Source: Paraktedonobacter sp035294465 (GTDB lineage: Bacteria > Chloroflexota > Ktedonobacteria > Ktedonobacterales > Ktedonobacteraceae). From it: a stretch of 64,000 bases of DNA. The number at the start of each line of letters is the position of its first letter. Within the stretch, counting starts at the first letter, position 1. The translations under genes and the position numbers were made by a program. The notes beneath the pieces were generated by a model, which saw only the letters and a list, made by a program, of their open reading frames with translations, was not told the DNA's origin and did no database searches. Location of the stretch: contig DATGKW010000217.1 of the NCBI GenBank assembly GCA_035294465.1, forward strand, positions 38,250 to 102,249. Reading direction: 5' to 3'. Below, in pieces: positions 43,584 through 52,813 of this stretch.

Positions 43584-44549
43584 TCAGACAACCCTGCTGA
43601 ATGGTCCAATAGTACGGAATTTCTGGTAACGCATTTCTACCAGTGTCCTGGCAGGATACTGTTTGAGATCCTGTAGATGCTCCTTTAAAGCAGTTCGGAG
43701 ATTGCCAGCCGTCAGCGAGGGATTGCGATGCGCACCACCTACGGCTTCAGGTATTATCCCATCAATAATCCCGGTCGAAAGCAGTTCACGGGCGCTGATG
43801 TGCATAGCTTCGGCTGCCTGGGGCGCGAAAGCATTGTCGCGCCAGAGAATAGAAGCTGCCGCTTCCGGTGCCGCTACTGTATACACGCTATGCTCCAGCA
43901 TCAACAAGCAGTCCGCGACGCTAATGCCAAGCGCGCCACCGCTCCCACCCTCACCGATGACTACTGCAATAATCGGGACTGGCAGGCGTGCCATCAGCGC
44001 GAGATTTGAGGCGATAGCTTCCGCCTGGCCTCTTTCTTCATCCGGCAACCCTGGGAAGGCACCGGGAGTATCAATGAAGCAGATCACAGGGAACTTGAAC
44101 TTCCCGGCCATCTGCATCAGGCGATAAGCCTTGCGATAGCCCTCGGGATGAGGCATGCCAAAGTTGCGGAACTGTTGATCTCTGGCGTCACGCCCTTTCT
44201 GATGAGCAAGGATTATCACCGTTTCATGGTTAAAGCTGGCCAGTCCTCCAATCAGCGCCGGATCATCACCAAAAGCCCGATCTCCGTGCAGTTCCAGGAA
44301 CTCGTCGCATATCATGCAGATATAGTCGCTGGCACGTGGGCGTTCCTTGTGCCGCGCAACCTGTACCGTCTGCCATGCAGTCAAATTGGCGTAAATCTCC
44401 TGTGTGCGAGAGCGCAATTCCTCCATCGCCGCCTCTATCTGCACAGGATTTTCCATCTCGCCTCCCTCCTGGCGCATTAGATGTATCCGCTCGGCCAGTT
44501 CCATGAGAGACTGCTCGAAATCTAGATCATACTTTAATGGTTCTATCAT
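43584..44549 (-). CDS. accA: Acetyl-CoA carboxylase carboxyltransferase, alpha subunit
   Basis: AccA of 321 residues, the usual length. It transfers CO2 from carboxybiotin to acetyl-CoA with AccD to give malonyl-CoA. Family blocks are visible: RPRASDYICMICDEFLELHGDR, GLASFNHETVIILAHQKGRD, FGMPHPEGYRKAYRLMQMA, IDTPGAFPG and GEGGSGGALGI. GGGAGGAC precedes the ATG. It follows accD in the same direction within the polyketide cluster. No biotin carboxylase or biotin carrier gene is present here, so those come from elsewhere. Confidence 0.94.
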   Translation of the reverse strand: MIEPLKYDLDFEQSLMELAERIHLMRQEGGEMENPVQIEAAMEELRSRTQEIYANLTAWQTVQVARHKERPRASDYICMICDEFLELHGDRAFGDDPALIGGLASFNHETVIILAHQKGRDARDQQFRNFGMPHPEGYRKAYRLMQMAGKFKFPVICFIDTPGAFPGLPDEERGQAEAIASNLALMARLPVPIIAVVIGEGGSGGALGISVADCLLMLEHSVYTVAAPEAAASILWRDNAFAPQAAEAMHISARELLSTGIIDGIIPEAVGGAHRNPSLTAGNLRTALKEHLQDLKQYPARTLVEMRYQKFRTIGPFSRVV

Positions 44550-44672
44550 TTTTGTCCTCCCTTTTTGCTCATATTTTCATGGCTTCGTCACACTAGGGAG
44601 AGGGTCTGGTTTAAGTTTTCCAACTACAGCCATGTATCTCTAAGGATGTACTTCAACAAAACCTGAGCCAGA

Positions 44673-45686
44673 CTAAGCAGAGGCAGAAGACAGGGCGTCC
44701 TTTGCCTCATCACCCCACATCTGAAGCGCATCATTGCTATAAAACCGCAGTAATTGGGCAAGCGTTCGTCGGAGTTCAGGACGTGGGACAATACGATCGA
44801 TGAAGCCGTGCTGCAACAGGAATTCCGCGCTGGCTGCTCCTTTGGGCAACCTCTCGTGCATAAACTGCTCAATGACGCGCGGTCCGGCGAAACAAATCAA
44901 GCTTCCCGGCTCCGCCAGGATGACATCACCCAGCATGGCAAAGCTCGCCGTAACGCCTCCTGTCGTCGGATTCGTTAGCAGGCTGAAATATGGAAGCCTA
45001 CTCTCGCTCAGCTTGGCAAGAGCGGCAGCGGTCTTGGCCATCTGCATCAGTGAGTAAAGACCTTCCTGCATGCGCGCCCCGCCAGAAGCAGAGACAAGCA
45101 ACAGAGGAATACGCCGTTCAATCGCCAGTTCGATTACGCGTGTGATTTTTTCACCAACAACCGAGCCCATGCTGCCGCCGGTAAACTGGAACTCCATCAC
45201 GCCTATCGCCAGAGGCTGACCCGCGATGCTTGCGTAGCCAATGACGACCGCGTCATTGATCCCGGTTTTCTTACGCTCCTGTACCAGCTTCTCCGCATAG
45301 GTCTGCGACTGGCTGACAAAGTTCAAGGGATCGACGGAGATCATATCTGCATCCATTTCAACAAAGCTATCCGGATCTACCAGAAGCTCGATGCGCTCGT
45401 AGGCGCTCAACCTGAAATGGTAGCGGCATCGCGGACAGATTTGCAGGTTCTTTCTATACTCACGTTCCAGGATAATCTCCTTACACTCCGGACACTTGAC
45501 CACGAGATTCTTTAGTATCCTTCGTGATTGCCTGACCTCCTGAGGAGGCTCCAATCGACTCAACGGCTCTGTTATTCGTTCTATGGTCACGGTCTCTTGA
45601 GGAAACGTTAATGGCTCTGTTGCTCGTTCTATAATCTCCTGAGAAGACTCTGACACTGTTAACGACTCTATTGTTCGCTCTATCAT
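44673..45686 (-). CDS. accD: Acetyl-CoA carboxylase carboxyltransferase, beta subunit
   Basis: AccD of 337 residues. A four-Cys zinc ribbon (CPECK...CPRCRYHF, about residues 65-90) is followed by the carboxyltransferase core (GFVSQ-like region, GGSMGSVVGEK, SASGGARMQEG, NPTTGGVTASFA). The N-terminal 50 residues hold three to four ERxTEPL-like repeats not usual in AccD. The start at 45686 has GAGGAGG seven bases upstream; an earlier in-frame ATG lacks one. It works with AccA downstream. Confidence 0.93.
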   Translation of the reverse strand: MIERTIESLTVSESSQEIIERATEPLTFPQETVTIERITEPLSRLEPPQEVRQSRRILKNLVVKCPECKEIILEREYRKNLQICPRCRYHFRLSAYERIELLVDPDSFVEMDADMISVDPLNFVSQSQTYAEKLVQERKKTGINDAVVIGYASIAGQPLAIGVMEFQFTGGSMGSVVGEKITRVIELAIERRIPLLLVSASGGARMQEGLYSLMQMAKTAAALAKLSESRLPYFSLLTNPTTGGVTASFAMLGDVILAEPGSLICFAGPRVIEQFMHERLPKGAASAEFLLQHGFIDRIVPRPELRRTLAQLLRFYSNDALQMWGDEAKDALSSASA

Positions 45687-45804
45687 TTTCTTGACCTCCT
45701 CTATCAAGCACAGATACATACTTTGTACAGGCTCGTCTCACATGCGCCGGCATGTCCTTAGCTTGCGATATAGACCAATCTTCTTCTCTGTTCTAGCAGT
45801 CATG

Positions 45805-46773
45805 CTACGCGACTTGTAAACTCTCTTGGTAGCCGGGCGCATTCTGCATTTGAGCAAAGTTCTTTAGCTTCTCCGGCGTATCAAGCGCTACCGCTGTGAC
45901 GTGGGGGGCAATCAGCCGAACCAGTTTTGTCAGTACCTGGCCAGAACCCAGTTCGAGCAACGTATCACATCCAGCCGCGACGAGCCTTTCCACACACAAA
46001 ACCCACTGAACCGGGCCGGTAATCTGCTCAACCAGTTCTCGGTGGATCTCTACCCCTTGTGTCAAAATGTCGCCAGACGTATTGGCCACCAGGGGAACAG
46101 TAGCATTGCTCCAGTGCAAACTACGCGCAAACTCGCGTATTGCGTCCTGGGCTGGCTGCATAAGAGGTGAATGGAAGGCGCCTCTGGCCGGCAGACGGAT
46201 CACTTTTCCTTTGCCTTGCGCCTGAACCATTTCGATCAGGTGACGTACCCCGCTCTCCACTCCTGAAACCACCAGTTGTCCGGGCGCGTTCCAGTTTGTC
46301 ACTACTACCAGGTCGCGTTGAGAGATGTTCCAGCAAAGCTGATCCAGGTCCTCTTTCGAAAGCCCAAAAACCGCTGCCATTGTTCCTGGTCGCTCGTCCT
46401 GAATTTGCTTCATCAATCGCCCACGTTTGCAAACCAGGGACAGCCCTTCATCAAAGGAAATAGCCCCTGCTGCTACTGCCGCCGTGTATTCTCCCAGACT
46501 ATGGCCGGCAACCATATCTGGATAGAGTTCCAGTTGCCGGGCATATTCGGTCAGCGCCAGCGAATAGGTAAAAAGAGCCGGCTGGGCTATATGAGTCTGG
46601 CTTAACATATCCAACGGGCCTTCCAGGCACAACTGACTCACCGGCTCTCCGGTCATCCGCTCAGCCTGGATAAGATAACGTTCAAATAACGTAGGATCGG
46701 TTTGGAGAAGTTCTTTCCCCATACCCACTTTCTGTGATCCCTGCCCTGGATACAGAAAACCGATTTTTCCCAT
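45805..46773 (-). CDS. fabD: Malonyl-CoA:ACP transacylase
   Basis: FabD-type acyltransferase of 322 residues. It moves malonyl from CoA to the ACP. Motifs are LYPGQGSQ near the N-terminus, GHSLGEYTA with the catalytic Ser, and GAFHSPLM with the catalytic His; a GQVL block lies near the end. AAAGGA precedes the ATG. It heads the accD-accA stretch and carries a SARP-like operator upstream, which ties malonyl supply to the cluster. Confidence 0.94.
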   Translation of the reverse strand: MGKIGFLYPGQGSQKVGMGKELLQTDPTLFERYLIQAERMTGEPVSQLCLEGPLDMLSQTHIAQPALFTYSLALTEYARQLELYPDMVAGHSLGEYTAAVAAGAISFDEGLSLVCKRGRLMKQIQDERPGTMAAVFGLSKEDLDQLCWNISQRDLVVVTNWNAPGQLVVSGVESGVRHLIEMVQAQGKGKVIRLPARGAFHSPLMQPAQDAIREFARSLHWSNATVPLVANTSGDILTQGVEIHRELVEQITGPVQWVLCVERLVAAGCDTLLELGSGQVLTKLVRLIAPHVTAVALDTPEKLKNFAQMQNAPGYQESLQVA

Positions 46774-46867
46774 GCTGTAATCGTCCTTTCTACAACAGTG
46801 TTTTCAGTAATGAAATTATCTGTCGGCATTACTTGTAATAGAAATTGGCAAACCCACCTTGCCTGCT

Positions 46868-46885
46868 AGTTACCACCCTGTTAAG
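46868..46885 (-). promoter_or_regulatory. SARP-like operator, 11-bp direct repeat
   Basis: In the direction of fabD: CTTAACA-gggt-GGTAACT, 7-mers 11 bases apart, 94 bases before the fabD start. Confidence 0.5.
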
Positions 46886-47006
46886 CCCGGCCAACTGCAC
46901 CGCCAGTCACTTGAAGGGATTGAGCATGGCATACACCCGGCAGCGTAAGCAGCGATGCTTGAGAGATTTCAGATGGGTTGAGGTCGGATGGCGCATATAT
47001 GCAGAA

Positions 47007-47038
47007 AGCGATCCACTATCTTTCAATAGCGGATCGCT
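47007..47038 (-). terminator. Terminator of the DUF4188 gene
   Basis: AGCGATCC-ctat stem (47007-47019 with 47026-47038, one mismatch), followed on the minus strand by TTTCTG. It lies 48 bases past the stop of the leftward gene. Confidence 0.7.
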
Positions 47039-47085
47039 GGAAGTTACGGTAGGTGTTCTTTGAGTTGCATTATCGATGATGCCCG

Positions 47086-47622
47086 TCAGGTGGGATTGGC
47101 CGGCGACGGCACAGCAGGCTCATTCTCTTCCCCCAGACGCCGACGGGCTGTTTCCTGGCGTCCGATTGCCGGTACATGCTTTACATACCTGGTAGTTGTC
47201 GTAGCTGTGGCCAGGCCGAAGATTGGCATGTTGTTATAGATAACTTCATAATCCCTCGGATGTATAAGATACGTCTCGTGCCAGATACCAACGCTCCCAT
47301 CTGTACCAACCGATTTATTAAAACGCCGCCAGGCTTCGAGATGAGGGTCCTCTTTACTGCGCGCAAAGTGCTCCAGGTCCTCAAACGACTTCCAGTACTG
47401 GATCGCCCCGATACCTGGCCAATAAATGAATGGTTGCCCTCCAAGATAGCCAAGCGCGCGGTGTTTATACAATGTACGCATCATTGGTATGATTGCCATT
47501 ACTGCTGGAATCCATTTCCTAAATGCCCAGAAACGATTTATGCGTACACCCGCCATAAATACAACAAAGGGTTCATCTGTTTGAGCTGTAAATCGTCCTC
47601 GAATAGGCATAAATTTCGCCAT
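47086..47622 (-). CDS. DUF4188-like monooxygenase-family protein
   Basis: A 178-residue protein matching the DUF4188 pattern: VVFMAGVRINRFWAFRKW, YWKSFEDLEHFARS, AWRRFN, VGIWHETY and NNMPIFGL. These proteins have an ABM-like ferredoxin fold. The role here may be an oxygenase or cyclase in the pathway, but this is inferred from location. The start at 47622 follows AAGGAG; the upstream ATG (47682) has none. It is divergent from the GT1 glycosyltransferase gene. Confidence 0.78.
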   Translation of the reverse strand: MAKFMPIRGRFTAQTDEPFVVFMAGVRINRFWAFRKWIPAVMAIIPMMRTLYKHRALGYLGGQPFIYWPGIGAIQYWKSFEDLEHFARSKEDPHLEAWRRFNKSVGTDGSVGIWHETYLIHPRDYEVIYNNMPIFGLATATTTTRYVKHVPAIGRQETARRRLGEENEPAVPSPANPT

Positions 47623-47763
47623 GCGAACATCTCCTTCCAGGCAAGGTGCCTTTGCCGCGTCAAGGCCAGTATGGTTCAACAAAGAGGTAAAAGGATAGCC
47701 ATGTGAGATGTTGAGGAGAGCATCTCTTCGACCTTTCTACATGATAGAGAGTATCTCACGATT

Positions 47764-47781
47764 GTTTACTCGTTATTTACC
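47764..47781. promoter_or_regulatory. SARP-like operator, 11-bp direct repeat
   Basis: GTTTACT-cgtt-ATTTACC, 7-mers 11 bases apart, in the divergent region between the DUF4188 and glycosyltransferase genes. TATTGA follows exactly eight bases after the second repeat, the spacing to the -10 known for Streptomyces SARP promoters. Confidence 0.6.
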
Positions 47782-47890
47782 CATTGAGTTATTGAGAGGT
47801 ATATGAAAGCCATAGGATCAGTAAAGAGTGTATCGCATACGGGACTACAGACAAAGCGAAAGCGAGCGTTTTCAAGAAGGAGGCATGCTT

Positions 47891-49078
47891 ATGGCAAAAT
47901 TCGTTTTTATAAATATTCCATCGCGGTCACATATCAACCCGACTCTGCCCATCGTGCAAGAACTTGTCGCGCGAGGGGAAGAGGTCATCTACTATTTGAC
48001 GGAGCGCTTCAGAGCTGAAGTAGAAGCAACAGGAGCAACGTTTCGCGGCTACGAGACGAAAATTGAACAGATCAACAAAGCCGCTTTCTCCTCCGGCAAA
48101 CCCGTAGGTTTACCCATGTACATGGCAGATGAAAGCCTCTACGTCATCCCACAGATATTGGATGAGGTACGGGCAGCGCAGCCTGATTGTATCGTCTATG
48201 ACACTATGTGTTTGAGCGGCAGGCTCATTGCCGAAATACTGCATGTTCCCGCTGTGAACTTCCGCATGATATTCGCCTTCAATAAGCGCCTTGCCGAGAT
48301 TTTCCAGAGAAATGCCCTGCAAGACCCTGCCGGGCTAGAAGCTTTCCAGGCAACGATGAACACATTATGCAGTCTGTATCATGTGCAGCCCTTCCATATC
48401 GGAAGCATTTTTACCCACGAAGAGCCACTTAACCTGGTTACGATTCCTCGCGCTTTTCAGATCGATGGCGATTCCTTTGGGGAGAAATACCGCTTCGTGG
48501 GGCCGGCGCTGGCTCCGCGCAAAGAGCAAGTCGAATTCCCTTTCGATCAGATCGAAGATCAGCCAGTGGTTTACATCACGCAAGGAACTGTCTACAACGA
48601 CAGGCCCCATTTCTTTAATTTGTGTTTTACAGCGCTGGCCGATACCCCCTGGAAAGTCGTCATTTCTATAGGAACCAATGTTGATCAGAAGAAGCTGCTT
48701 CCCGTTCCCGGCAACTTTCTTGTAAGGACGTACCTTCCCCAGGTCGAGATTCTGAAAAGAGCGCGTGTATGCGTGTATCACGGAAGCATGACAACAACAA
48801 TGGAAGCTCTTTCACAAGGGACGCCGGTCGTCGTTATTCCTCAGAATATAGCAGATGAGCGGGTAAATGCTATGCGCATAGAAGAGTTAGGATTGGGCAT
48901 CAGGCTTGATGAGGCGGCACTCACACCAGAGGGCCTCCGCGACGCGATATCACTCGTCAGCGACAACCCTACATACTATGCCCGTGTCCAGAAGATGCAA
49001 GAGGAAATAGAAAAAGCTGGTGGATATATACGGGCTGCCGACATATTGCAGGAGTATGTCAAACTTCCCGTCCGCTAA
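47891..49078 (+). CDS. MGT-type glycosyltransferase (GT1)
   Basis: GT-B-fold glycosyltransferase of 395 residues in the macrolide/UGT group. The N-terminus FINIPSRSHINPTLPIVQEL contacts the acceptor. The C-terminal half has VYITQGTVYN and the donor-binding block CVYHGSMTTTMEALSQGTPVVVIP (HGG motif as HGS). The start at 47891 lies seven bases after GGAGG. It probably attaches a sugar to the aromatic product. The linked LmbE-type deacetylase suggests an N-acetylated sugar; this is an inference. Confidence 0.92.
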   Translation: MAKFVFINIPSRSHINPTLPIVQELVARGEEVIYYLTERFRAEVEATGATFRGYETKIEQINKAAFSSGKPVGLPMYMADESLYVIPQILDEVRAAQPDCIVYDTMCLSGRLIAEILHVPAVNFRMIFAFNKRLAEIFQRNALQDPAGLEAFQATMNTLCSLYHVQPFHIGSIFTHEEPLNLVTIPRAFQIDGDSFGEKYRFVGPALAPRKEQVEFPFDQIEDQPVVYITQGTVYNDRPHFFNLCFTALADTPWKVVISIGTNVDQKKLLPVPGNFLVRTYLPQVEILKRARVCVYHGSMTTTMEALSQGTPVVVIPQNIADERVNAMRIEELGLGIRLDEAALTPEGLRDAISLVSDNPTYYARVQKMQEEIEKAGGYIRAADILQEYVKLPVR

Positions 49079-49102
49079 GCAGCCCCTTATACCTTAATCG
49101 AG

Positions 49103-49134
49103 AGCGCTGCCCGACCTGGTCAGCGCTGATTTTG
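49103..49134 (+). terminator. Hairpin after the glycosyltransferase gene
   Basis: AGCGCTG (49103-49109) pairs with CAGCGCT (49121-49127), followed by GATTTTGG. The stem is short, so it may be partial. Confidence 0.5.
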
Positions 49135-49187
49135 GCAGTCGGTAGCCGGAGCAGATAATAGAGCACGAGGGGAAGGAGAATTCTTCT

Positions 49188-50840
49188 ATGAAATATGCAC
49201 AGGAACAAGCACGCGGATACGACGAAACGACGCCAGTGTTAATTGTGGGCGGCAGCCTGGTAGGTCTCTCTCTGTCGCTCTTTCTTTCCTGGCACGGTAT
49301 CCCTTCGCTGCTGGTAGAACGCCACGCCGGGATATCGCCACATCCACGCGCCTTCAACTTCAATATGCGCACGATGGAGATCTTCCGCTCAGTCGGAGTG
49401 GAAGATGCCGTTCGTCAAAAGGCACCTCCTGGTTTCCAGAATAGCGGTATTCTCCGGGCAGAGAGCCTGGCTGGCAAAGAACTTGGCTGGATCACTCAGG
49501 ATACTACCGGAAACGCCTCCAGCCCTGTTACTGGCTGCATCATTGGTCAGGATGCGTTGGAGCCTGTGCTGCGGGCACGAGCGGAGGAGTTAGGCAGTGA
49601 CCTGCGCTTTTCTACAGAATTTGTCTCATTTGAACAGGATAGGCAAGGAGTCAGCGCTGTCATAAGGGATCGAGCGAGCGGGGTAGAGCGCACGGTACGA
49701 GCACGCTATCTGGTCGCAGCCGACGGTAATCGCAGCGGCATTCGCCAGCACCTGGGAATGAGAACGTATGGACCTGGCTCTCTTGGTCATCAGCTCAGCA
49801 TCCTCTTCTCAGCAGATTTAGCGGGTCCATTGCGTGGCCGGCGGCTGATTGTCTGTTTTGTAAACAACCCACAAGTACGAAGGGGAACATCCCTTGTCTT
49901 CGCCCGTAACGGCCAGGGATTCGCACTGTTCACTCCCTATTTCCCGGACCAGGGCGAGCAGGTCGAGGATTTTGCCGGAGAACGCGGGATTGAGCTGGTA
50001 CGTGGAGCTGTGGGTGTCCCCGACCTGCCCGTCGAGATCAACAATATCAATCCCTGGGAGGTCGCCGTCTGGGCCGCCGCCTCTTTCCAACATGGCAATG
50101 TCTTCCTGGTTGGCGACGCAGCTCATGTTACTCCGCCGGCAGGAGCCTTTGGGGCCAACATGGGCATCGCCGACGCCTACAATCTGGCCTGGAAACTGGC
50201 TCTGGTTCTTCAGGGAATTGCCCATCCTGAACTGCTTTCAACTTATACGGCTGAACGGCAGCCGGTAGTCCGGCACACGGCGGAGCAGTCCTTCTTGATG
50301 TTCAAGCGCTTCTCCGGTGCCCCTGCGGCGGAGAAGGACACCCCCTCCATGGCGCCTTACGATGCAATCGCTTTCGGCTATCGTTATCACTCGGCAGCGC
50401 TTCCGGCTGATTCCGAAGATTCTAGCTGGTACGAACACCCCGACCAGCCTACTGGACGCCCTGGAACGCACGCCGCGCACGTGGTGTTGTCGCGAAATGG
50501 CGAACTGTGCTCAACGCTGGATCTCTTTGGGCGGCACTGTGTTCTGCTCACCGGAGCAGAAGGAGGAATATGGTCCGATGCAGCTCATCGAGTCTCTACG
50601 CAGCTGGGACTCCCGCTGGATATCCACTGCATCGGAAGCGACGGAAATCTGGTTGACGTAGATGGCCGTTTCCTTGAGGCATATGGGATGAGATCTGATG
50701 GAGCAGTGCTTGTACGTCCAGACGGCTTTATCGGGTGGCGTGCCGAGACTGCCAGCGCTCATCCTGAATGCACCCTAGAGCAAGCTCTCAAGCTCATGCT
50801 GGGTTGGTCGTCTCAGGAAAAAGAGCACCATAGAGGCTAG
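49188..50840 (+). CDS. FAD-dependent aromatic hydroxylase (paralogue 2)
   Basis: Group A flavoprotein monooxygenase of 550 residues, collinear with the enzyme at 22125-23798. Motifs are VLIVGGSLVGL, YLVAADGNRSG and VGDAAHVTPPAGAFGANMG, with a thioredoxin-like C-terminal domain. The first 60 residues after YDETTP are nearly identical between the two. They probably hydroxylate different positions of the same scaffold. The SDR gene follows five bases after the stop. Confidence 0.92.
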   Translation: MKYAQEQARGYDETTPVLIVGGSLVGLSLSLFLSWHGIPSLLVERHAGISPHPRAFNFNMRTMEIFRSVGVEDAVRQKAPPGFQNSGILRAESLAGKELGWITQDTTGNASSPVTGCIIGQDALEPVLRARAEELGSDLRFSTEFVSFEQDRQGVSAVIRDRASGVERTVRARYLVAADGNRSGIRQHLGMRTYGPGSLGHQLSILFSADLAGPLRGRRLIVCFVNNPQVRRGTSLVFARNGQGFALFTPYFPDQGEQVEDFAGERGIELVRGAVGVPDLPVEINNINPWEVAVWAAASFQHGNVFLVGDAAHVTPPAGAFGANMGIADAYNLAWKLALVLQGIAHPELLSTYTAERQPVVRHTAEQSFLMFKRFSGAPAAEKDTPSMAPYDAIAFGYRYHSAALPADSEDSSWYEHPDQPTGRPGTHAAHVVLSRNGELCSTLDLFGRHCVLLTGAEGGIWSDAAHRVSTQLGLPLDIHCIGSDGNLVDVDGRFLEAYGMRSDGAVLVRPDGFIGWRAETASAHPECTLEQALKLMLGWSSQEKEHHRG

Positions 50841-50845
50841 CACCG

Positions 50846-51703
50846 ATGACACAATTGGACCCTTTACCACAGCAAAAACCTCCTATCACTTCCTCCCTTG
50901 CAAGGAAAGAGAAGCCAGGAGCAAAAGATACGCCGCAAAAGAAGCGGGTCGCGCTGATCACCGGGGGGTCGCGTGGAATTGGGGCAGAAACGGCCCTGGC
51001 GCTTGCTGAGCGTGGATACGATGTCGCACTGACTTACCGGAGCAAAGCTGCGCGCGCCAATCAGGTGATATCTGCTCTGACCCGGCGCGGAGGGCATGGT
51101 ATCGCTTTGCCCGCTGACATGACCTGTTCGGAAGATGTCGCGCGTCTCTTCTGTCACTTGAAACAATGGACTGATCATTTTGACGCGCTTATTCTCAACG
51201 CCTCTGGCGGGTTGGAACGGAACCTCATCGCGGTTGATCCGCACTACCCTATGCGGATCAACCATGATGCCCAACTGCTATTCGTTGAAGCAGCTCTTCC
51301 CCTCTTATCTCGCGGAAGCACCATCGTCTTTGTAACCAGTCATTGGTCTCATCTCTACGGGCAAGTTAAACAATTTCTCCCTGCTTATGAGGCCGTTGCC
51401 CAGAGTAAATATGCCGGAGAGCAGGCTCTCCGCGCCCGCCAGGACGAGCTGGCCCGCAGGGGCATTCGGTTGATCGTGGTGACAGGCGATCTAATCGAGG
51501 GAACTATTACCCCTATCCTTCTCGAACGCATCGACCCGGGTCTTATCGAACGGCGTCGAGCTAAATCAGGGTCTCTGCCAACAGCAGCAGAGATGGGACA
51601 GGAAATTGCCCTGGCTATCATGAATACCACCCTTTCAAGTGGCACGACGGTCGTTGTAGGAGAAGCACTCCCGTCTCTTCTTGCCAGGTCACGCCTCTGC
51701 TAG
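50846..51703 (+). CDS. SDR-family oxidoreductase
   Basis: Short-chain dehydrogenase of 285 residues with a 30-residue polar N-terminal extension. The cofactor loop is intact (TGGSRGIG), and the active-site Lys sits in YEAVAQSKYAGE, where the Tyr is seven residues before Lys instead of four, a layout seen in an atypical SDR subgroup. It begins five bases after the hydroxylase stop and is probably co-translated. Reduction of a keto group after hydroxylation is plausible. Confidence 0.82.
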   Translation: MTQLDPLPQQKPPITSSLARKEKPGAKDTPQKKRVALITGGSRGIGAETALALAERGYDVALTYRSKAARANQVISALTRRGGHGIALPADMTCSEDVARLFCHLKQWTDHFDALILNASGGLERNLIAVDPHYPMRINHDAQLLFVEAALPLLSRGSTIVFVTSHWSHLYGQVKQFLPAYEAVAQSKYAGEQALRARQDELARRGIRLIVVTGDLIEGTITPILLERIDPGLIERRRAKSGSLPTAAEMGQEIALAIMNTTLSSGTTVVVGEALPSLLARSRLC

Positions 51704-51734
51704 CCGGAATGATTTAAAACATTGCGGCCATACG

Positions 51735-51773
51735 AAATCCGTGGAAGAACCTTCTTTTCACGGATTTTGTTAT
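51735..51773 (+). terminator. Rho-independent terminator
   Basis: AAATCCGTG (51735-51743) pairs with CACGGATTT (51759-51767), followed by TGTT. It ends the hydroxylase-SDR operon. Confidence 0.7.
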
Positions 51774-51813
51774 TCCAAGCTGGTTGCCCGGCCTCCTGGC
51801 TACTCCCCAGAGA

Positions 51814-51862
51814 AGAAAGGCCGAGGTCAGGTGAGCGATACTTACCTGACCTCGGCCTTTCT
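51814..51862. terminator. Strong hairpin between convergent genes
   Basis: Arms of 19 bases (51814-51832 and 51844-51862) are exact complements with an 11-base loop. It separates the rightward SDR gene from the leftward cupredoxin gene and can serve both. Confidence 0.8.
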
Positions 51863-51928
51863 CCCTTGCAGGATGGGATGGAGAACCTCGCCAGTGCGTC
51901 CCCTTTGGCACACTGGCACTTCAGAGTG

Positions 51929-52813
51929 CTACTGAACGATGATAGTGAGAGTCATACCTGGATGGAACGAGCAAAAGATGTGATAGGTTCCCGCCGTAGT
52001 AAAGGGCCCAATTGTGATGCTGTTCCCCTTTACAATTACTCCGTTCACAGCTGGCGCTCCTGGTTCCCTCGCTACTACCGGCTTCCCATTCTGCCAGCTC
52101 CCATTGAACAGGTCGTGCTCCACCTGGGTATCGTCCACCAGCAGCAGGCTGGAGCCTTTGGCAATAGTCACCGACGACTGGTCAAAACTCGTATCGCTCA
52201 TATGCACCGTCGGTACGCCATTGGTGTACGTCGTCGTCGTGGGAGCAGCCGGGCGCGAGAAGGAGGCGACAAAAATGGCACCGATCATCATCCCTGCCAC
52301 CAGGCTTAGACCTATAGGAAGTAATCGCTGAGCCTGCCCGGTTTCAGGGCGATAGCGCTGGACCGTTTCTCCAAGGCTTCCTGCCAGAACGAGGATCGAA
52401 ATCGCCATAGCAATGACGACCCATATGAATTTGATAAATCCTCCGCTTGAACCATATGGATCGGCCAGGCTCGCAAGGACGTAAGGCTGCGTGTATGTAT
52501 CATAAGCAAGATAAGCTCCCAGCAAGGCACTCACCGGTGCTGCCCAACGGTATTTGCTTGCCAGAAGAAGCACAATTGCCAGCGAACACAGCGCAGCGAT
52601 GCCGACATCCTGACTTTGAGAATCCTGGACGGTGAGCAGAATGAAGCCGGCGACGCCCGCTACAAATCTCACAGCAGAGGCCCAGAAAGCGATCTTTCCC
52701 AGGCTCGAAAGTCGGCGATGACTAAACAGGCGTGTTTGTGTCTTTTTTTCGGTAATTGTTGGAGCTGAGCTTGAGTTTTGCTGCTCTCTGGTTTGTTTTA
52801 TTTCTACACCCAT
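51929..52813 (-). CDS. Membrane-anchored cupredoxin
   Basis: A 294-residue protein. After a polar N-terminus come about five helices (residues 38-190) and then an outward-facing cupredoxin domain (about 200-294). Type 1 copper ligands are visible: His in VEHDLFNG, then Cys, His and Met in HIFCSFHPGM. It probably carries electrons at the cell surface. Its relation to the polyketide is unclear; it may support a redox step or be a neighbour. AAAGGA precedes the ATG by about ten bases. Confidence 0.86.
   Translation of the reverse strand: MGVEIKQTREQQNSSSAPTITEKKTQTRLFSHRRLSSLGKIAFWASAVRFVAGVAGFILLTVQDSQSQDVGIAALCSLAIVLLLASKYRWAAPVSALLGAYLAYDTYTQPYVLASLADPYGSSGGFIKFIWVVIAMAISILVLAGSLGETVQRYRPETGQAQRLLPIGLSLVAGMMIGAIFVASFSRPAAPTTTTYTNGVPTVHMSDTSFDQSSVTIAKGSSLLLVDDTQVEHDLFNGSWQNGKPVVAREPGAPAVNGVIVKGNSITIGPFTTAGTYHIFCSFHPGMTLTIIVQ

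Larger units (their letters stand above)
46774..47085. other. Intergenic region upstream of fabD
   Basis: Contains a hairpin terminator for the DUF4188 gene (47007-47038) and a SARP-like repeat (46868-46885) for fabD. No gene is seen. Confidence 0.5.
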
